A stretch of DNA of 64,000 nucleotides from Lacinutrix sp. WUR7 (GCF_016864015.1 NZ_CP045067.1:1213001-1277000); one strand, 5' to 3'. Positions 43,680 to 53,481 are shown, counted from the first letter of the stretch. The notes: generated from the letters alone by a model not told the origin. Numbers and translations are program-made.

Positions 43680-44189
43680 ATGAAAAAAATAATTTTAGCA
43701 CTTGTAACCGTTTTAGTTTTTACTTCTTGTGAGCAACAAAAAATTGCTTTTATAGATAATGGAGAATTGATAAATGAATATCAAGGTAAAAAAGACATTG
43801 AAGCAAAATATAAAATTAAAGATGAAGCTTTTAAAAAGAATACAGATAGTTTAGCTAGCGGTTTTCAAATAGAAGCAAAAGCTTTTGAACTTGCAGCAGC
43901 AAAAATGTCTCAAAGTAAGCAGCAAGAAAAATACCAACAGTTAATGCAAAAGCAACAAGGTTTACAAAGACAAGTGCAAATGCAACAACAAACCATGCAA
44001 CAAGAATTTCAAGTAGAAATTGATTCTGCTCTTGTTAAAGTTCAAGAATTTGTAACAGATTACGGAAAGAAAAATGGTTACACATATATTCTAGGGAAAA
44101 ATGAAGCAGGAAGTGTAATGTATGGTAGTGAAGCTAACGATATTACGAAAGTAGTAACGGAAGCATTAAATGCTTCGTATACAAAATAA
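43680..44189 (+). CDS. OmpH/Skp-like lipoprotein chaperone
   Basis: 169 aa. Lipoprotein signal (LVTVLVFTSCEQQ) then the OmpH start KIAFIDNGELINEY, a long helical hairpin very rich in Gln (KQQGLQRQVQMQQQTMQQEF) and the closing strand YTYILGKNEAGSVMYG. Skp proteins hold unfolded outer-membrane proteins in the periplasm; here the protein would be lipid-anchored. A palindrome and promoter element precede it. Confidence 0.88.
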   Translation: MKKIILALVTVLVFTSCEQQKIAFIDNGELINEYQGKKDIEAKYKIKDEAFKKNTDSLASGFQIEAKAFELAAAKMSQSKQQEKYQQLMQKQQGLQRQVQMQQQTMQQEFQVEIDSALVKVQEFVTDYGKKNGYTYILGKNEAGSVMYGSEANDITKVVTEALNASYTK

Positions 44190-44210
44190 GATAACACTAA
44201 TTATTGTTTT

Positions 44211-44239
44211 AAAAGTCAAGCTTACGCTTGGCTTTTTTT
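44211..44239. terminator. Terminator between the OmpH-like gene and holB
   Basis: Stem AAAGTCAAGC / GCTTGGCTTT with one G-U pair, flanked by A- and T-runs. It overlaps the end of the convergent holB gene. Confidence 0.8.
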
Positions 44240-45379
44240 ATGCAATAACCTGGTTAGTTTTATAGATAAATCGGTAAGGATAATTTTAGAATTCCCGTTA
44301 CGCTCTATATGGTAAATGGCATCTTGTAGCTCATTAGATATTTCTAAAATATTGTTGCCATGTATAAAAGGAGCAAAGTTTTCTAGTTTGAATTTTTCGG
44401 TTTTAGGCTCAAAATATACTAGTTCTTTGGCGTTATAATTTAATAGTAATGCTTGTCTGAAAAAGTCAATACAAAACTGAAGAAATTGTTTTTGAGTTTC
44501 TCTTCCTGTTTTGGCTATGTCTTCACTCCAAGAAATTAAATCATGAATGGCTGCTTTGTTTCCCTTTGCTTTAAAAGCACTTCTAATCCAGAAAATAAAC
44601 CAAGTTTCAAATTGTATATCTTCACTATCTTGATAGACTAAATCGCAAGCTTTGTTATAGTTCCCGTTTGCTTGATGCGCAATTTTTGTGGCTACAGAAT
44701 CTTCTAAATTATATTGTTGTATTAGTCCTTTTTTTACATCATTTTCAGCCAAAGGAGGAAAGTGTAAAATCTGACAACGTGATTTAATGGTGTTAATTAT
44801 TTGCTCTTCATCTTCAGCTATAAGAATAAAAATAGTCTTGCTTGGTGGTTCTTCAATCAGTTTTAAAAGCTTGTTGGCAGCAGCAGTATTCATTTTTTCT
44901 GCCATCCAAATGATCATGATTTTATAACCACCTTCATAAGATTTTAATGCAAGAGATTTTACCACTTGTAGTGCCTCTTCTACACCAATTTGCCCTTGTT
45001 TATTATCTACACCAAGTAGTTTGTACCAATCAAACAGATTACCATAAGGTTGCTCTTTTAATAATTGTCTCCATTCTTCTAAGTAATAACTAGAAACCGG
45101 TTTGCTTTTTACTTTATCACTTGTGGTAACAGGAAAAGCAAAATGAAGATCCGGATGCGAAACGTTATTAAATTTAAGGTTACAAGCGGCATTTCCACCT
45201 GTGTTTTCCTTATTGGTATTACCACATAAAACGTATTGTGCATAAGCAATTGCCATTGGTAAAGTACCAGACCCTTCTGGGCCTACAAACAATTGGGCAT
45301 GTGCAATTCTACCGTTATCAACACTTTGTGTTAAATGGTTTTTTATATGTTCTTGTCCTAAAATATCACTAAAAAGCAT
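44222..45379 (-). CDS. holB: DNA polymerase III delta' subunit
   Basis: 385 aa from the ATG at 45379 (MLFSDILGQEHIKNHL); longer in-frame extension upstream has no homology and crosses the promoter. AAA+ clamp-loader subunit. The P-loop reads GPEGSGT, lacking the Lys, as expected for delta' which does not hydrolyse ATP; the sensor/SRC motif is in IKSRCQIL, preceded by KLLKLIEEPPSKTIFILI. A -7 element lies four bases before the start. Confidence 0.93.
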   Translation of the reverse strand: MLFSDILGQEHIKNHLTQSVDNGRIAHAQLFVGPEGSGTLPMAIAYAQYVLCGNTNKENTGGNAACNLKFNNVSHPDLHFAFPVTTSDKVKSKPVSSYYLEEWRQLLKEQPYGNLFDWYKLLGVDNKQGQIGVEEALQVVKSLALKSYEGGYKIMIIWMAEKMNTAAANKLLKLIEEPPSKTIFILIAEDEEQIINTIKSRCQILHFPPLAENDVKKGLIQQYNLEDSVATKIAHQANGNYNKACDLVYQDSEDIQFETWFIFWIRSAFKAKGNKAAIHDLISWSEDIAKTGRETQKQFLQFCIDFFRQALLLNYNAKELVYFEPKTEKFKLENFAPFIHGNNILEISNELQDAIYHIERNGNSKIILTDLSIKLTRLLHKKSQA

Positions 45380-45383
45380 AAGG

Positions 45384-45391
45384 CAAATATA
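45384..45391 (-). promoter_or_regulatory. -7 element TATATTTG directly before holB
   Basis: Minus-strand TAnnTTTG match separated from the ATG by only CCTT, the same spacing as at folB; suggests a leaderless mRNA. Confidence 0.5.
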
Positions 45392-45531
45392 GTTTTTATC
45401 CGTAAAAATAAACGCAAAACCAAACTTGAATTTTAAAGAAAATGGTGACACTATATATGGAATACGTTTCCGAAAATGGATCAAAACAACGACTAAAAGC
45501 ATAAAACATAGATTAAGTGCTTTTTAAATCT

Positions 45532-45539
45532 TATGTTTG
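45532..45539 (+). promoter_or_regulatory. -7 element TATGTTTG before the 401-aa secreted protein gene
   Basis: Full TAnnTTTG match 22 bp before the ATG at 45562, and after the alternative upstream start at 45517, which it therefore excludes. Confidence 0.55.
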
Positions 45540-45561
45540 TAATCCCAAATGCCTACCTAAA

Positions 45562-46767
45562 ATGAAAAACCTACTTAAATATAGCCTTGCTGTACTTATT
45601 GTGTTTTCTACAAATGCACAAAAGTTAGAAACATTAGAACCTATTCAAGAAAGTCCCTTAAGCACGCAAAAAGAATTTTATATTCAAGGAGATGCTATTG
45701 TTATTGGTAATAATATTTTGAGTGAACACGCCCAAAAAGACTATAATGAAATTGGCTTGATTAATGATCGAGTAGAGATGAAATATGTAGATATTGATGG
45801 GGATAATGCTACATTTAGTTCCAGTGCTGCTGCATTACAATTACCTCAAAATGCTAAAAAGGTAAAATTTGCGGCTTTATATTGGAGTGCAACCTATGGT
45901 TTTCAAAAAGGGCAATACAAAGTGGTGAACAATAAAATGTTGATTAAAGGAAAAGGAGAAAGAGATACCACTTTTAATGTTATAAAATTTAAAACTCCAA
46001 ATCAAGAATACAAAAGCATAAAAGGAGAAGTAGTTTTTGATGGTCATGATAAAAAATTCTTTGCTGCAAATTCGCCTTATGTTTGTTACGCAGATGTCAC
46101 TTCTATACTGCAAAATAATACTACAAATGGTAATTATACGGTTGCAAATGTAAGAGCAACAGAGGGAGTAATTACAGGAGGAAGTTCTGCTGGTTGGGTT
46201 TTGTATGTGGTCTATGAACAAGAAGATGTTACTCCTAAATACATAAGAACATATCATGGCTTATCGTTATTAAATAAGAAACCCTTAGATATGCATTTTA
46301 ATAATTTCAATACCACAGCATTTGGTGAAATTAATGCTAGTATTACCATGGCTGCAATTGAAGGAGATGCAAAACTAAAAACAGATAAATGTTCTATTTT
46401 TAGCAAGAAAGAGGATCGGTTTATTACGATGAGTTCTGAGTTACGACCAGAAACCAATTTCTTTAATAGTAAAATTACGAGTAATGAAGAATATGTAACA
46501 GCGAGGCTTCCAAAAAGTGAAAATACCTTAGGATTTGATTTAGTTACATTAAACATACCAAATGCAAACAATAGTTTATTAGCTAACAATCAGAACGAAT
46601 TAGATTTTAAAGTCTTTACAAAAGCAGATCGATTTTATATGTTTTTTACTGCCTTTAAGACAGATATTAGTGAAACATGTTATCTAGAAAACAATGACTT
46701 ATTGGCTGCTGTAGATGTTTTAAAAGAAGCAAAACCTGTTGTTGGTAATATGGAAGATGAAGAGTAA
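45562..46767 (+). CDS. Secreted protein resembling N-terminal domains of gliding-associated surface proteins
   Basis: 401 aa from the ATG at 45562, with signal peptide KNLLKYSLAVLIVFSTNAQ. The mature chain is beta-rich: KVKFAALYWSATYGF, ANVRATEGVITGGSSAGWVL, YHGLSLLNKKPLDMHFNNFN. This block is, as I remember it, the N-terminal unit of large flavobacterial surface proteins that end in a gliding-motility C-terminal domain. Here it stands alone, with no sorting domain. Function unknown; periplasmic or released. Confidence 0.75.
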   Translation: MKNLLKYSLAVLIVFSTNAQKLETLEPIQESPLSTQKEFYIQGDAIVIGNNILSEHAQKDYNEIGLINDRVEMKYVDIDGDNATFSSSAAALQLPQNAKKVKFAALYWSATYGFQKGQYKVVNNKMLIKGKGERDTTFNVIKFKTPNQEYKSIKGEVVFDGHDKKFFAANSPYVCYADVTSILQNNTTNGNYTVANVRATEGVITGGSSAGWVLYVVYEQEDVTPKYIRTYHGLSLLNKKPLDMHFNNFNTTAFGEINASITMAAIEGDAKLKTDKCSIFSKKEDRFITMSSELRPETNFFNSKITSNEEYVTARLPKSENTLGFDLVTLNIPNANNSLLANNQNELDFKVFTKADRFYMFFTAFKTDISETCYLENNDLLAAVDVLKEAKPVVGNMEDEE

Positions 46768-46798
46768 ACCACTTAAAACACTAATAGCAATAATAAAA

Positions 46799-46856
46799 TT
46801 GCGCATATTATTTATTTTGAAGACCTTTAGCGTTTAAAATAATATGCGTAATTTTT
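46799..46856 (+). terminator. Long-stem terminator-like hairpin before pgk
   Basis: A 15-bp stem TTGCGCATATTATTT / AAATAATATGCGTAA (one G-U) with a 23-nt loop, followed by TTTTT. It ends 13 bp before the pgk start and could also act as a pgk leader structure. Confidence 0.6.
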
Positions 46857-46869
46857 ATATATAACAGAA

Positions 46870-48057
46870 ATGAAAACACTTAACGACTTCAATTTTAAAG
46901 ACAAAAAAGCATTAATTAGAGTAGATTTTAATGTACCATTAAACGAAAAATTTCAAGTAACAGATGCTACCAGAATACGTTCTGCAAAACCAACAATTAT
47001 CAAAGTTTTAGAAGATGGTGGAAGCTGTATTTTAATGACGCATTTGGGAAGGCCAAAAGGTGTTCAAGACGAATTTTCTTTACGTCATATTGCAAATAAA
47101 ATTGAAGAAATAATAGGAGTTGAAACTATATTTGTTTCCGATTGTGTTGGTAAAGAGGCAGAAGAGGCAGCAAAAAACTTAAAACCAGGTGAAATTCTGT
47201 TATTAGAAAATTTACGTTTTCATGAAGAAGAAACTGCAGGAGATAAAGACTTTGCAGAAAAACTTTCTAGACTAGGAGACATTTATGTGAATGATGCTTT
47301 TGGTACAGCCCATCGTGCGCATGCTTCAACAACCGTTATTGCTCAATTTTTTCCAGGAAGAAAATGTTTTGGGTTTTTATTAGCAAAAGAAATAGAAAGC
47401 ATTAAAAAAGTGATGGAAACAGGAGAAAAACCTGTTCTTGCTATTTTAGGTGGAGCAAAAGTGTCTTCAAAAATTACCATTATAGAAAATATTTTAGATA
47501 AAGTAGATCATTTAATAATTGGTGGAGGAATGAGCTTCACTTTTGTTAAAGCGCAAGGCGGACAAGTAGGAGATTCTATTTGTGAAGACGATAAAATGCC
47601 ACTAGCTTTAGAAATTTTAAAACTAGCAAAAGAAAAAGGGGTTCAAATTCATATTCCTGTAGACGTGGTGGCAGCTAACGCTTTTAGCAACGATGCAGAT
47701 ACGCAAGTTTGCGATATCAATAAAATACCTGATGGTTGGCAAGGTTTAGATTGCGGACCAAAATCGAGAGAAATTTTTAATGATGTCGTTTTACAATGTA
47801 AAACCATACTTTGGAATGGCCCCTTAGGTGTTTTTGAAATGGAAAATTTTGCTAGCGGAACCATTGCTTTAGGAAATTCTATTGCAGAAGCAACTAAAAA
47901 TGGTGCATTTTCATTAGTTGGTGGTGGAGATTCTGTAGCAGCAGTAAAACAGTTTGGTTTTGAAAAGAAAGTGAGCTACGTAAGTACTGGTGGAGGAGCA
48001 ATGTTAGAAAGCTTAGAAGGTAAAACACTTCCAGGAATTGCGGCTATTTTAGAATAG
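46870..48057 (+). CDS. pgk: Phosphoglycerate kinase
   Basis: 395-aa glycolytic enzyme transferring phosphate from 1,3-bisphosphoglycerate to ADP. The N-domain substrate block [20 protein letters not shown] is present, with [10 protein letters not shown], the hinge region and C-domain motifs [36 protein letters not shown] and GGGDSVAAV. Length normal. It stands apart from other glycolysis genes. Confidence 0.98.
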   Translation: MKTLNDFNFKDKKALIRVDFNVPLNEKFQVTDATRIRSAKPTIIKVLEDGGSCILMTHLGRPKGVQDEFSLRHIANKIEEIIGVETIFVSDCVGKEAEEAAKNLKPGEILLLENLRFHEEETAGDKDFAEKLSRLGDIYVNDAFGTAHRAHASTTVIAQFFPGRKCFGFLLAKEIESIKKVMETGEKPVLAILGGAKVSSKITIIENILDKVDHLIIGGGMSFTFVKAQGGQVGDSICEDDKMPLALEILKLAKEKGVQIHIPVDVVAANAFSNDADTQVCDINKIPDGWQGLDCGPKSREIFNDVVLQCKTILWNGPLGVFEMENFASGTIALGNSIAEATKNGAFSLVGGGDSVAAVKQFGFEKKVSYVSTGGGAMLESLEGKTLPGIAAILE

Positions 48058-48142
48058 TTTAAGCAAATAACAACCTAACTTTTTTAATAAAAACACGAAA
48101 TTAGTATCTTATACGTTTAAAGAAGACGCTAATCACATTATT

Positions 48143-49732
48143 ATGCAATTACAAAAACTATTTTTCTTTATTTCTTTTTTAAGTTTTGCTGCCATACAGG
48201 CTCAGGACAGTTTACAAGTTGCCGTAGAGAATCCACCACTTACAGAACAACAACTAGAGGCAGGAAAAAATTATATTATAGACACTATAATTGATGGGCA
48301 AGCTTTATATAAAAAAGAAATTAAAGTAGTAGAGCAACTAGATCTTGAAAAAGAGTTGTTAGACAATGCTCACGCTGCCGAAATTGATGAAAAATGGCTT
48401 CAAGAATTATACAGCAATTCGCTGTTTGATACTATTTATAAAACCGTTGAAACCTTAGATTATAAAGATGTTGATTATCCGGAACTGTCTACAGAACTAT
48501 TAAAATCTAGACTTGCAGAGTTAAACGCAAGAACACCTTTTAATGTAGAATATAACACTTCGTTGGAAAGTGTAATAAAATCTTTTTTAAAGCATAGAAG
48601 AAAATCATTTGAAAAACTAATGGGACTTGGTCACTATTATTTTCCAATGTTTGAGCGCGAATTAGATAATTACAATATTCCGTTAGAAATGAAATATCTA
48701 GCCATTGTAGAATCGGCATTAAAACCAAGAGCACGATCTAGAGTTGGTGCAACAGGTTTGTGGCAATTTATGTTTGCAACAGGAAAACAATATGGATTAG
48801 ATGTAAGTTCTTATGTAGATGAACGTAGCGATCCAATAAAATCGACTGAAGCAGCTTCTAAATATCTAGCTAAACTTTATGAGATTTTTGGAGATTGGGA
48901 TCTTGCGCTTGCAGCATATAATTCTGGTCCAGGAAACGTAAGTAAAGCAATAAGACGCTCTGGTGGTTATGAAAATTATTGGAATATTCGTCATAATCTT
49001 CCACGTGAAACAGCGGGTTATGTTCCTGCATTTTTAGCAACCATGTATATTTTTGAATTTGCTGAAGAACATGGTTTTAAACCTGTAAAACCAGAGTTTC
49101 AATATATAGAAACAGATACGGTGCATGTGAAACACATGATTACGCTAGACCAAGTTGGTGAGGCAACAGGAGTGCAAATTGAGAAATTACAGTTTTTAAA
49201 TCCTTCGTATAAACTAGATATTATTCCGGTTGTAAAAGGAAAAAATTATACGTTAAGATTACCAAGAGATGTGGTTGGTGCCTTTGTGAATAATGAAGAA
49301 GCTTTCTATGCTTCGGCTAAAGCTGAAATGGATAAACGAGAAAAACCATTACCTCAATTATTTAATTCGGAAAGTAAAATAAGGTACAGCGTAAGAAGTG
49401 GGGATTACCTAGGAAAAATTGCAAGAAAATTTGGTGTTCGTGTTAGTCAGTTAAAACAATGGAACGGCTTACGAAGCAATAATCTTAAAATAGGGCAACG
49501 CTTAACTATTTACCCAAGAAATACGGCAGCAACAACACAAAGCACTTCTAAAAAGAAGTCTAAAACTGTTGTTTCTCCTAACGCTAAAACATATACCGTT
49601 AAAAGTGGAGACTCTCTTTGGAGTATTTCTCAAAAATTTCCAGAAATTACCGTTCAAAATATTAGAGATTGGAACGATATTAGTGGTAACAATTTAAAAC
49701 CAGGAATGAAGCTTATAGTATCTAAAGGCTAA
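48143..49732 (+). CDS. MltD-like lytic transglycosylase with LysM domains
   Basis: 529-aa periplasmic or surface cell-wall enzyme. Signal peptide ending FAAIQAQ. SLT domain at about 165-290, with the catalytic Glu in AIVESALKPRARSRVGATGL, then LAAYNSGPGNVSKAIRRSG and LPRETAGYVPAFLA. Three C-terminal repeats: one degenerate LysM-like (about 330-375), then two good LysM units (YSVRSGDYLGKIARKFGV, YTVKSGDSLWSISQKFPE) that bind peptidoglycan. It cleaves glycan strands without water addition. The stop is 23 bp before the DUF4837 gene, so these are probably one unit. Confidence 0.94.
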   Translation: MQLQKLFFFISFLSFAAIQAQDSLQVAVENPPLTEQQLEAGKNYIIDTIIDGQALYKKEIKVVEQLDLEKELLDNAHAAEIDEKWLQELYSNSLFDTIYKTVETLDYKDVDYPELSTELLKSRLAELNARTPFNVEYNTSLESVIKSFLKHRRKSFEKLMGLGHYYFPMFERELDNYNIPLEMKYLAIVESALKPRARSRVGATGLWQFMFATGKQYGLDVSSYVDERSDPIKSTEAASKYLAKLYEIFGDWDLALAAYNSGPGNVSKAIRRSGGYENYWNIRHNLPRETAGYVPAFLATMYIFEFAEEHGFKPVKPEFQYIETDTVHVKHMITLDQVGEATGVQIEKLQFLNPSYKLDIIPVVKGKNYTLRLPRDVVGAFVNNEEAFYASAKAEMDKREKPLPQLFNSESKIRYSVRSGDYLGKIARKFGVRVSQLKQWNGLRSNNLKIGQRLTIYPRNTAATTQSTSKKKSKTVVSPNAKTYTVKSGDSLWSISQKFPEITVQNIRDWNDISGNNLKPGMKLIVSKG

Positions 49733-49755
49733 TACTTCTATAAAAACTAACAATT

Positions 49756-50736
49756 ATGCGTAATTTTCTTTGTATTGCAATGGTAATGCTATTGTTTACA
49801 TCTTGTAATGATGACGAAAAATCAAACAAAAGAATTGTTTCAGCATCTTCGGGAACACTTAATAATATTTCTGTTGTTGTAGATAACGAACTTTGGGAAG
49901 GTAAAGTAGGAGAATCTATTAGAGATGTGCTTGCAGCTCCAATTTATGGTTTACCACAAGACGAGCCCATTTTTACAATGGCACAAATACCACCACAAGT
50001 ATTTTCTGGCTTTGTAACCAAAAACAGAACGGTTTTAAAAATTGAAAAAGGGTCCGAAGAAGCTGCTGTTAAAATTGCGAGTGACGTGTTTGCTAAACCT
50101 CAAAAAGTAGTTTTAATTACCGGAAAAACAAACGCAGATATTATAAAACAAATTAAAGATAATGCTGCTAAAATAGTTGCTGCTTTTAAAGGAGAAGAAT
50201 TAAAAGAAAAGCAACGAAGAATAAATTTATCTTTAAATAAAAACAATAGTATTAAAGAAAAATTAGGGTTCTCTATAAATTTTCCTACCGCATATAGAAT
50301 AGCAAAAGAAGAAAATAATGTGTTTTGGATTAGAAAAGATATTAATACAGGAACAACTAATTTAATGTTATACACATTGCCATATAGTGCTATTAAGAAA
50401 AATGATAGTTTGATAAATCAGATTATTAAAATCAGAGATTCTATTAATAAAATTTACATTCCTGGACCAACAGATGATGCCTATATGGTAACCGAAGATG
50501 CGTATGCGCCATTTCTTTCAGAAACAATAATAGATAACAAACCAACTATAGAAACAAAAGGGATTTGGGATATGGAAAATGCATTTATGTCTGGACCATT
50601 TGTAAATTATATGATAGACGATAAAGTAAACCAACGCTATGTGGTTTTAGAAGGCTTTGCTTTTGCTCCTTCTGTTGCAAAACGGGATTACATGTTTGAG
50701 TTAGAAGCTATTGTTAAGTCTATTAAAATGGAGTAG
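49756..50736 (+). CDS. DUF4837-family lipoprotein
   Basis: 326 aa. Lipoprotein signal with LLFTSCND. The mature domain matches the DUF4837 pattern as I know it: an N-terminal part beginning ISVVVDNELWEGKVGESIRD, a helix-rich middle (KEKQRRINLSLNKNNSIKEK) and a C-terminal part with FVNYMIDDKVNQRYVVLEGF. Bacteroidota-specific, function unknown; context with a lytic transglycosylase points to the envelope. Followed by a strong terminator. Confidence 0.87.
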   Translation: MRNFLCIAMVMLLFTSCNDDEKSNKRIVSASSGTLNNISVVVDNELWEGKVGESIRDVLAAPIYGLPQDEPIFTMAQIPPQVFSGFVTKNRTVLKIEKGSEEAAVKIASDVFAKPQKVVLITGKTNADIIKQIKDNAAKIVAAFKGEELKEKQRRINLSLNKNNSIKEKLGFSINFPTAYRIAKEENNVFWIRKDINTGTTNLMLYTLPYSAIKKNDSLINQIIKIRDSINKIYIPGPTDDAYMVTEDAYAPFLSETIIDNKPTIETKGIWDMENAFMSGPFVNYMIDDKVNQRYVVLEGFAFAPSVAKRDYMFELEAIVKSIKME

Positions 50737-50757
50737 ATGTAATTAAATATAAAAACA

Positions 50758-50788
50758 AAAAAACCAACGCATTGCGTTGGTTTTTTTG
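50758..50788. terminator. Terminator between the DUF4837 gene and tatA
   Basis: Stem AAAAACCAACGC / GCGTTGGTTTTT with a 2-4-nt loop and T-run; it serves the convergent tatA gene as well. Confidence 0.92.
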
Positions 50789-50810
50789 TTTTGTATAAAA
50801 AAGAAGGTGA

Positions 50811-50990
50811 CTATTCTTTTTTGTTTTCCTCTTCCTCTTCTTTAGTAGCGTCTTTAAATTCTTTAATTCCACTACCAAGACCACGCATAAGTTCTGGTAT
50901 TTTTTTACCACCAAAAATTAGTAAAATAACAACAGCAATTAACACTACTTGAGGCCAACCTATAAAAAGAGGTATCATATTTAGAATCAT
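50811..50990 (-). CDS. tatA: Sec-independent protein translocase subunit TatA/E
   Basis: A 59-aa minus-strand gene. The N-terminal transmembrane helix ([20 protein letters not shown]), the hinge Gly-Gly-Lys-Lys, the amphipathic helix [19 protein letters not shown], and an acidic tail of Glu/Lys make TatA/E clear. It forms the pore of the twin-arginine pathway for folded proteins; tatC is not in this window. Convergent with the DUF4837 gene. Confidence 0.93.
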   Translation of the reverse strand: MILNMIPLFIGWPQVVLIAVVILLIFGGKKIPELMRGLGSGIKEFKDATKEEEEENKKE

Positions 50991-51090
50991 AATCTTTAAA
51001 TTTAAAGCAAAGTTAATAATTAAAGTTTAATATTATCGTTTTAAGGCTAACTTTAGTATATTATTAAACTAAGGCTTTGTAATTTTTATA

Positions 51091-51098
51091 TACTTTTG
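51091..51098 (+). promoter_or_regulatory. -7 element TACTTTTG close to the M23 peptidase start
   Basis: TAnnTTTG match seven bases before the ATG, so the mRNA leader would be nearly absent. Confidence 0.45.
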
Positions 51099-51105
51099 TT
51101 TTAAC

Positions 51106-51975
51106 ATGAAATCAAAAAAGAAAAAAGAAAAGAAAATAGCAAAAAAATTACTCCATAAGTATAGGCTTGTTATACTTAATGAAGATACTTTTGAAGAGCG
51201 TTTATCGTTTAAACTTACAAGGCTTAACGTTTTTGTATTGCTTGCAATTTCTACTATATTACTAATTACTGCAACCACTTTTTTAATAGCTTTTACGCCA
51301 TTAAAGGAATATATTCCTGGTTATTCTTCCACAGCTTTAAAAAAGAAAGCGACTATTTTAAATCATAAAACAGATTCATTAGAAAAAGTAATTGCTGTAA
51401 ACGAACGTTATTTTACTTCTATAAAAAAAGTCTTACATGGCGAATTAAGCAGTGTAGATTTTAATAGAGACTCCATTATTGAAGCTGCTAAATTAGATGT
51501 AAGCGAAATAGATCTTACTCCAATTAAAGCAGATTCTTTACTACGCCAAAAAGTAGATAAAGAAGATAAATACAATCTTTTTGAGTCTGCAACATCTAAT
51601 GCTAGCTTTGTTTTGTTTCCTCCGGTAAACGGAACTATTACAGAAAATTATAACGCAAAAGAAAAACATTTCGCTGTCGATATTGTGGTTGCTAAAAACA
51701 CACCAATAAAAGCAACAGCAGATGGTATTGTTATTTTTGCAGAATGGACAACAAAAACAGGGTTTGTAATCATTGTAGAGCATAGTCATGGACTAATCTC
51801 TGTTTACAAACACAATGCATCTTTAAACAAAGAACAAGGGGATTTAGTTAAAGCAGGAGAAGTGATTGCAATGTCTGGAAATACTGGAGAATTAACCACT
51901 GGACCACATTTGCATTTTGAACTTTGGAGCGATGGCTATCCAATTAATCCAACCAACTTTATAGATTTTGAATAA
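51106..51975 (+). CDS. M23-family peptidase (LytM-like endopeptidase)
   Basis: 289 aa. A Lys-rich cytoplasmic stub (KSKKKKEKKIAKK), one membrane anchor at about 41-62, a helical linker, and the M23 domain from about 170. Zinc ligands are His and Asp in KHFAVDIVV (about 187-191) and the pair in GPHLHFELW (about 266). Likely hydrolyses peptidoglycan cross-links or regulates amidases. The stop (TAA) is directly followed by the ATG of the GH3-like gene. Confidence 0.93.
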   Translation: MKSKKKKEKKIAKKLLHKYRLVILNEDTFEERLSFKLTRLNVFVLLAISTILLITATTFLIAFTPLKEYIPGYSSTALKKKATILNHKTDSLEKVIAVNERYFTSIKKVLHGELSSVDFNRDSIIEAAKLDVSEIDLTPIKADSLLRQKVDKEDKYNLFESATSNASFVLFPPVNGTITENYNAKEKHFAVDIVVAKNTPIKATADGIVIFAEWTTKTGFVIIVEHSHGLISVYKHNASLNKEQGDLVKAGEVIAMSGNTGELTTGPHLHFELWSDGYPINPTNFIDFE

Positions 51976-53478
51976 ATGTTATCATTAAAAGCAGTCATAG
52001 CAAAACCATTTGCAAAACGAGTATATAAGTCTATTCAAAAATGGGCGAATAATCCTGTAGAAACACAAAGTAAAGTGTTTCAAAAACTAATTAGTGATGC
52101 TACAGCAACACAATTTGGTAAAGACCATGATTTTGTTAGTATTAATAATCATGAAGACTTTATTAAACGAGTTCCTGTTAGAGATTACGAAGCTTTAAAA
52201 CCTTATGTAGATCGAGTGGTTGCAGGAGAAGAAGATATACTTTGGAAAGGGAAACCTCTTTATTTTGCAAAAACATCAGGTACAACCTCAGGAGCGAAAT
52301 ACATTCCTATAACCAAAGAAAGCATGCCAACACATGTAGAAGCTGCTAGAAACGCCATCTTAATGTATATTCATGAAACTGGAAATGCTAAGTTTGTAGA
52401 TGGTAAAATGATTTTTCTTCAAGGTTCTCCAATTCTAGAAACGCAAAATGGCATACAATTAGGAAGACTTTCAGGAATTGTAGCGCATTATGTACCAAAA
52501 TACCTTCAAAAAAATAGAATGCCTTCTCTAGAGACGAATTGCATTGAAGATTGGGAAACCAAAGTAAATGCTATTGTAGAAGAAACGCTTCCTGAAAATA
52601 TGACTATCATTTCGGGTATTCCTTCTTGGGTACAAATGTATTTTGAAAAGCTTCAGGAAAAAACCGGAAAAAAGGTTGGTGATATTTTTAAAAACTTCAA
52701 CTTATTTATTTTTGGAGGTGTAAATTACGAGCCTTACAGAGCAAAATTTGAAAGCTTAATAGGAAGAAAAGTAGATAGTATAGAATTGTATCCAGCAAGT
52801 GAAGGTTTCTTTGCGTACCAAGACAAGCAAAACGAAAAAGGAATGCTTCTTCAATTAAATTCTGGAATTTTTTACGAGTTTATTAAGGCGGACGATTTTT
52901 TTAACGAAAATCCAAAACGAATTACCATTAAAGATGTAGAAGTTGATGTAAACTACGTGATGCTTATTTCTACAAACGCCGGACTTTGGGCGTATAATAT
53001 TGGGGATACTGTACAGTTTACTTCTACAAAACCATATAGAGTTATTGTTTCTGGTAGAATAAAACATTTTATTTCTGCTTTTGGAGAACACGTAATTGGT
53101 AAAGAAGTAGAACAAGCTATTCAAGATGCTTTAGTCCATGAAAATTCGGAAGTTTCCGAGTTTTCGGTAGCACCTCAAATTGCCCCAAAGCAAGGCTTAC
53201 CATATCATGAATGGTTTATAGAATTTGAAAAAGAACCAGAAAATCTTTCCGCTTTAGCGCAAAAAATAGACGCATCGTTACAAAAACAAAATAGTTATTA
53301 TTTCGATTTAATTGAAGGTAAAGTATTGCAACCATTAAAAATTACATTGGTTAAAAAAGGTGGTTTTCAAGACTATATGAAATCTATAGGTAAACTTGGA
53401 GGACAAAACAAATTACCTCGTTTATCTAACGACAGAAAATTAGTTGATGATTTAGAAACATTAAATCTCACGAAATAA
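51976..53478 (+). CDS. GH3-family acyl-acid amido synthetase-like protein
   Basis: 500 aa. Adenylate-forming fold of the plant GH3 type: the ATP P-loop motif AKTSGTTSGAKYIPIT (about residue 98), YPASEGFFAYQ (about 271) and YRVIVSGRIKHFISAFGEHV. Plant relatives join jasmonate or auxin to amino acids; the bacterial substrate is unknown. The start codon abuts the M23 peptidase stop, so both are coupled. Confidence 0.88.
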   Translation: MLSLKAVIAKPFAKRVYKSIQKWANNPVETQSKVFQKLISDATATQFGKDHDFVSINNHEDFIKRVPVRDYEALKPYVDRVVAGEEDILWKGKPLYFAKTSGTTSGAKYIPITKESMPTHVEAARNAILMYIHETGNAKFVDGKMIFLQGSPILETQNGIQLGRLSGIVAHYVPKYLQKNRMPSLETNCIEDWETKVNAIVEETLPENMTIISGIPSWVQMYFEKLQEKTGKKVGDIFKNFNLFIFGGVNYEPYRAKFESLIGRKVDSIELYPASEGFFAYQDKQNEKGMLLQLNSGIFYEFIKADDFFNENPKRITIKDVEVDVNYVMLISTNAGLWAYNIGDTVQFTSTKPYRVIVSGRIKHFISAFGEHVIGKEVEQAIQDALVHENSEVSEFSVAPQIAPKQGLPYHEWFIEFEKEPENLSALAQKIDASLQKQNSYYFDLIEGKVLQPLKITLVKKGGFQDYMKSIGKLGGQNKLPRLSNDRKLVDDLETLNLTK

Positions 53479-53481
53479 TAC

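Noticed and set aside
48997-49012. Near-match to parS (TCTTCCACGTGAAACA) inside the MltD-like gene
   Set aside because: It encodes the conserved peptide LPRET of the transglycosylase domain, so the DNA is explained by the protein; one consensus position fails and it is not the palindromic variant seen twice near mnmG.
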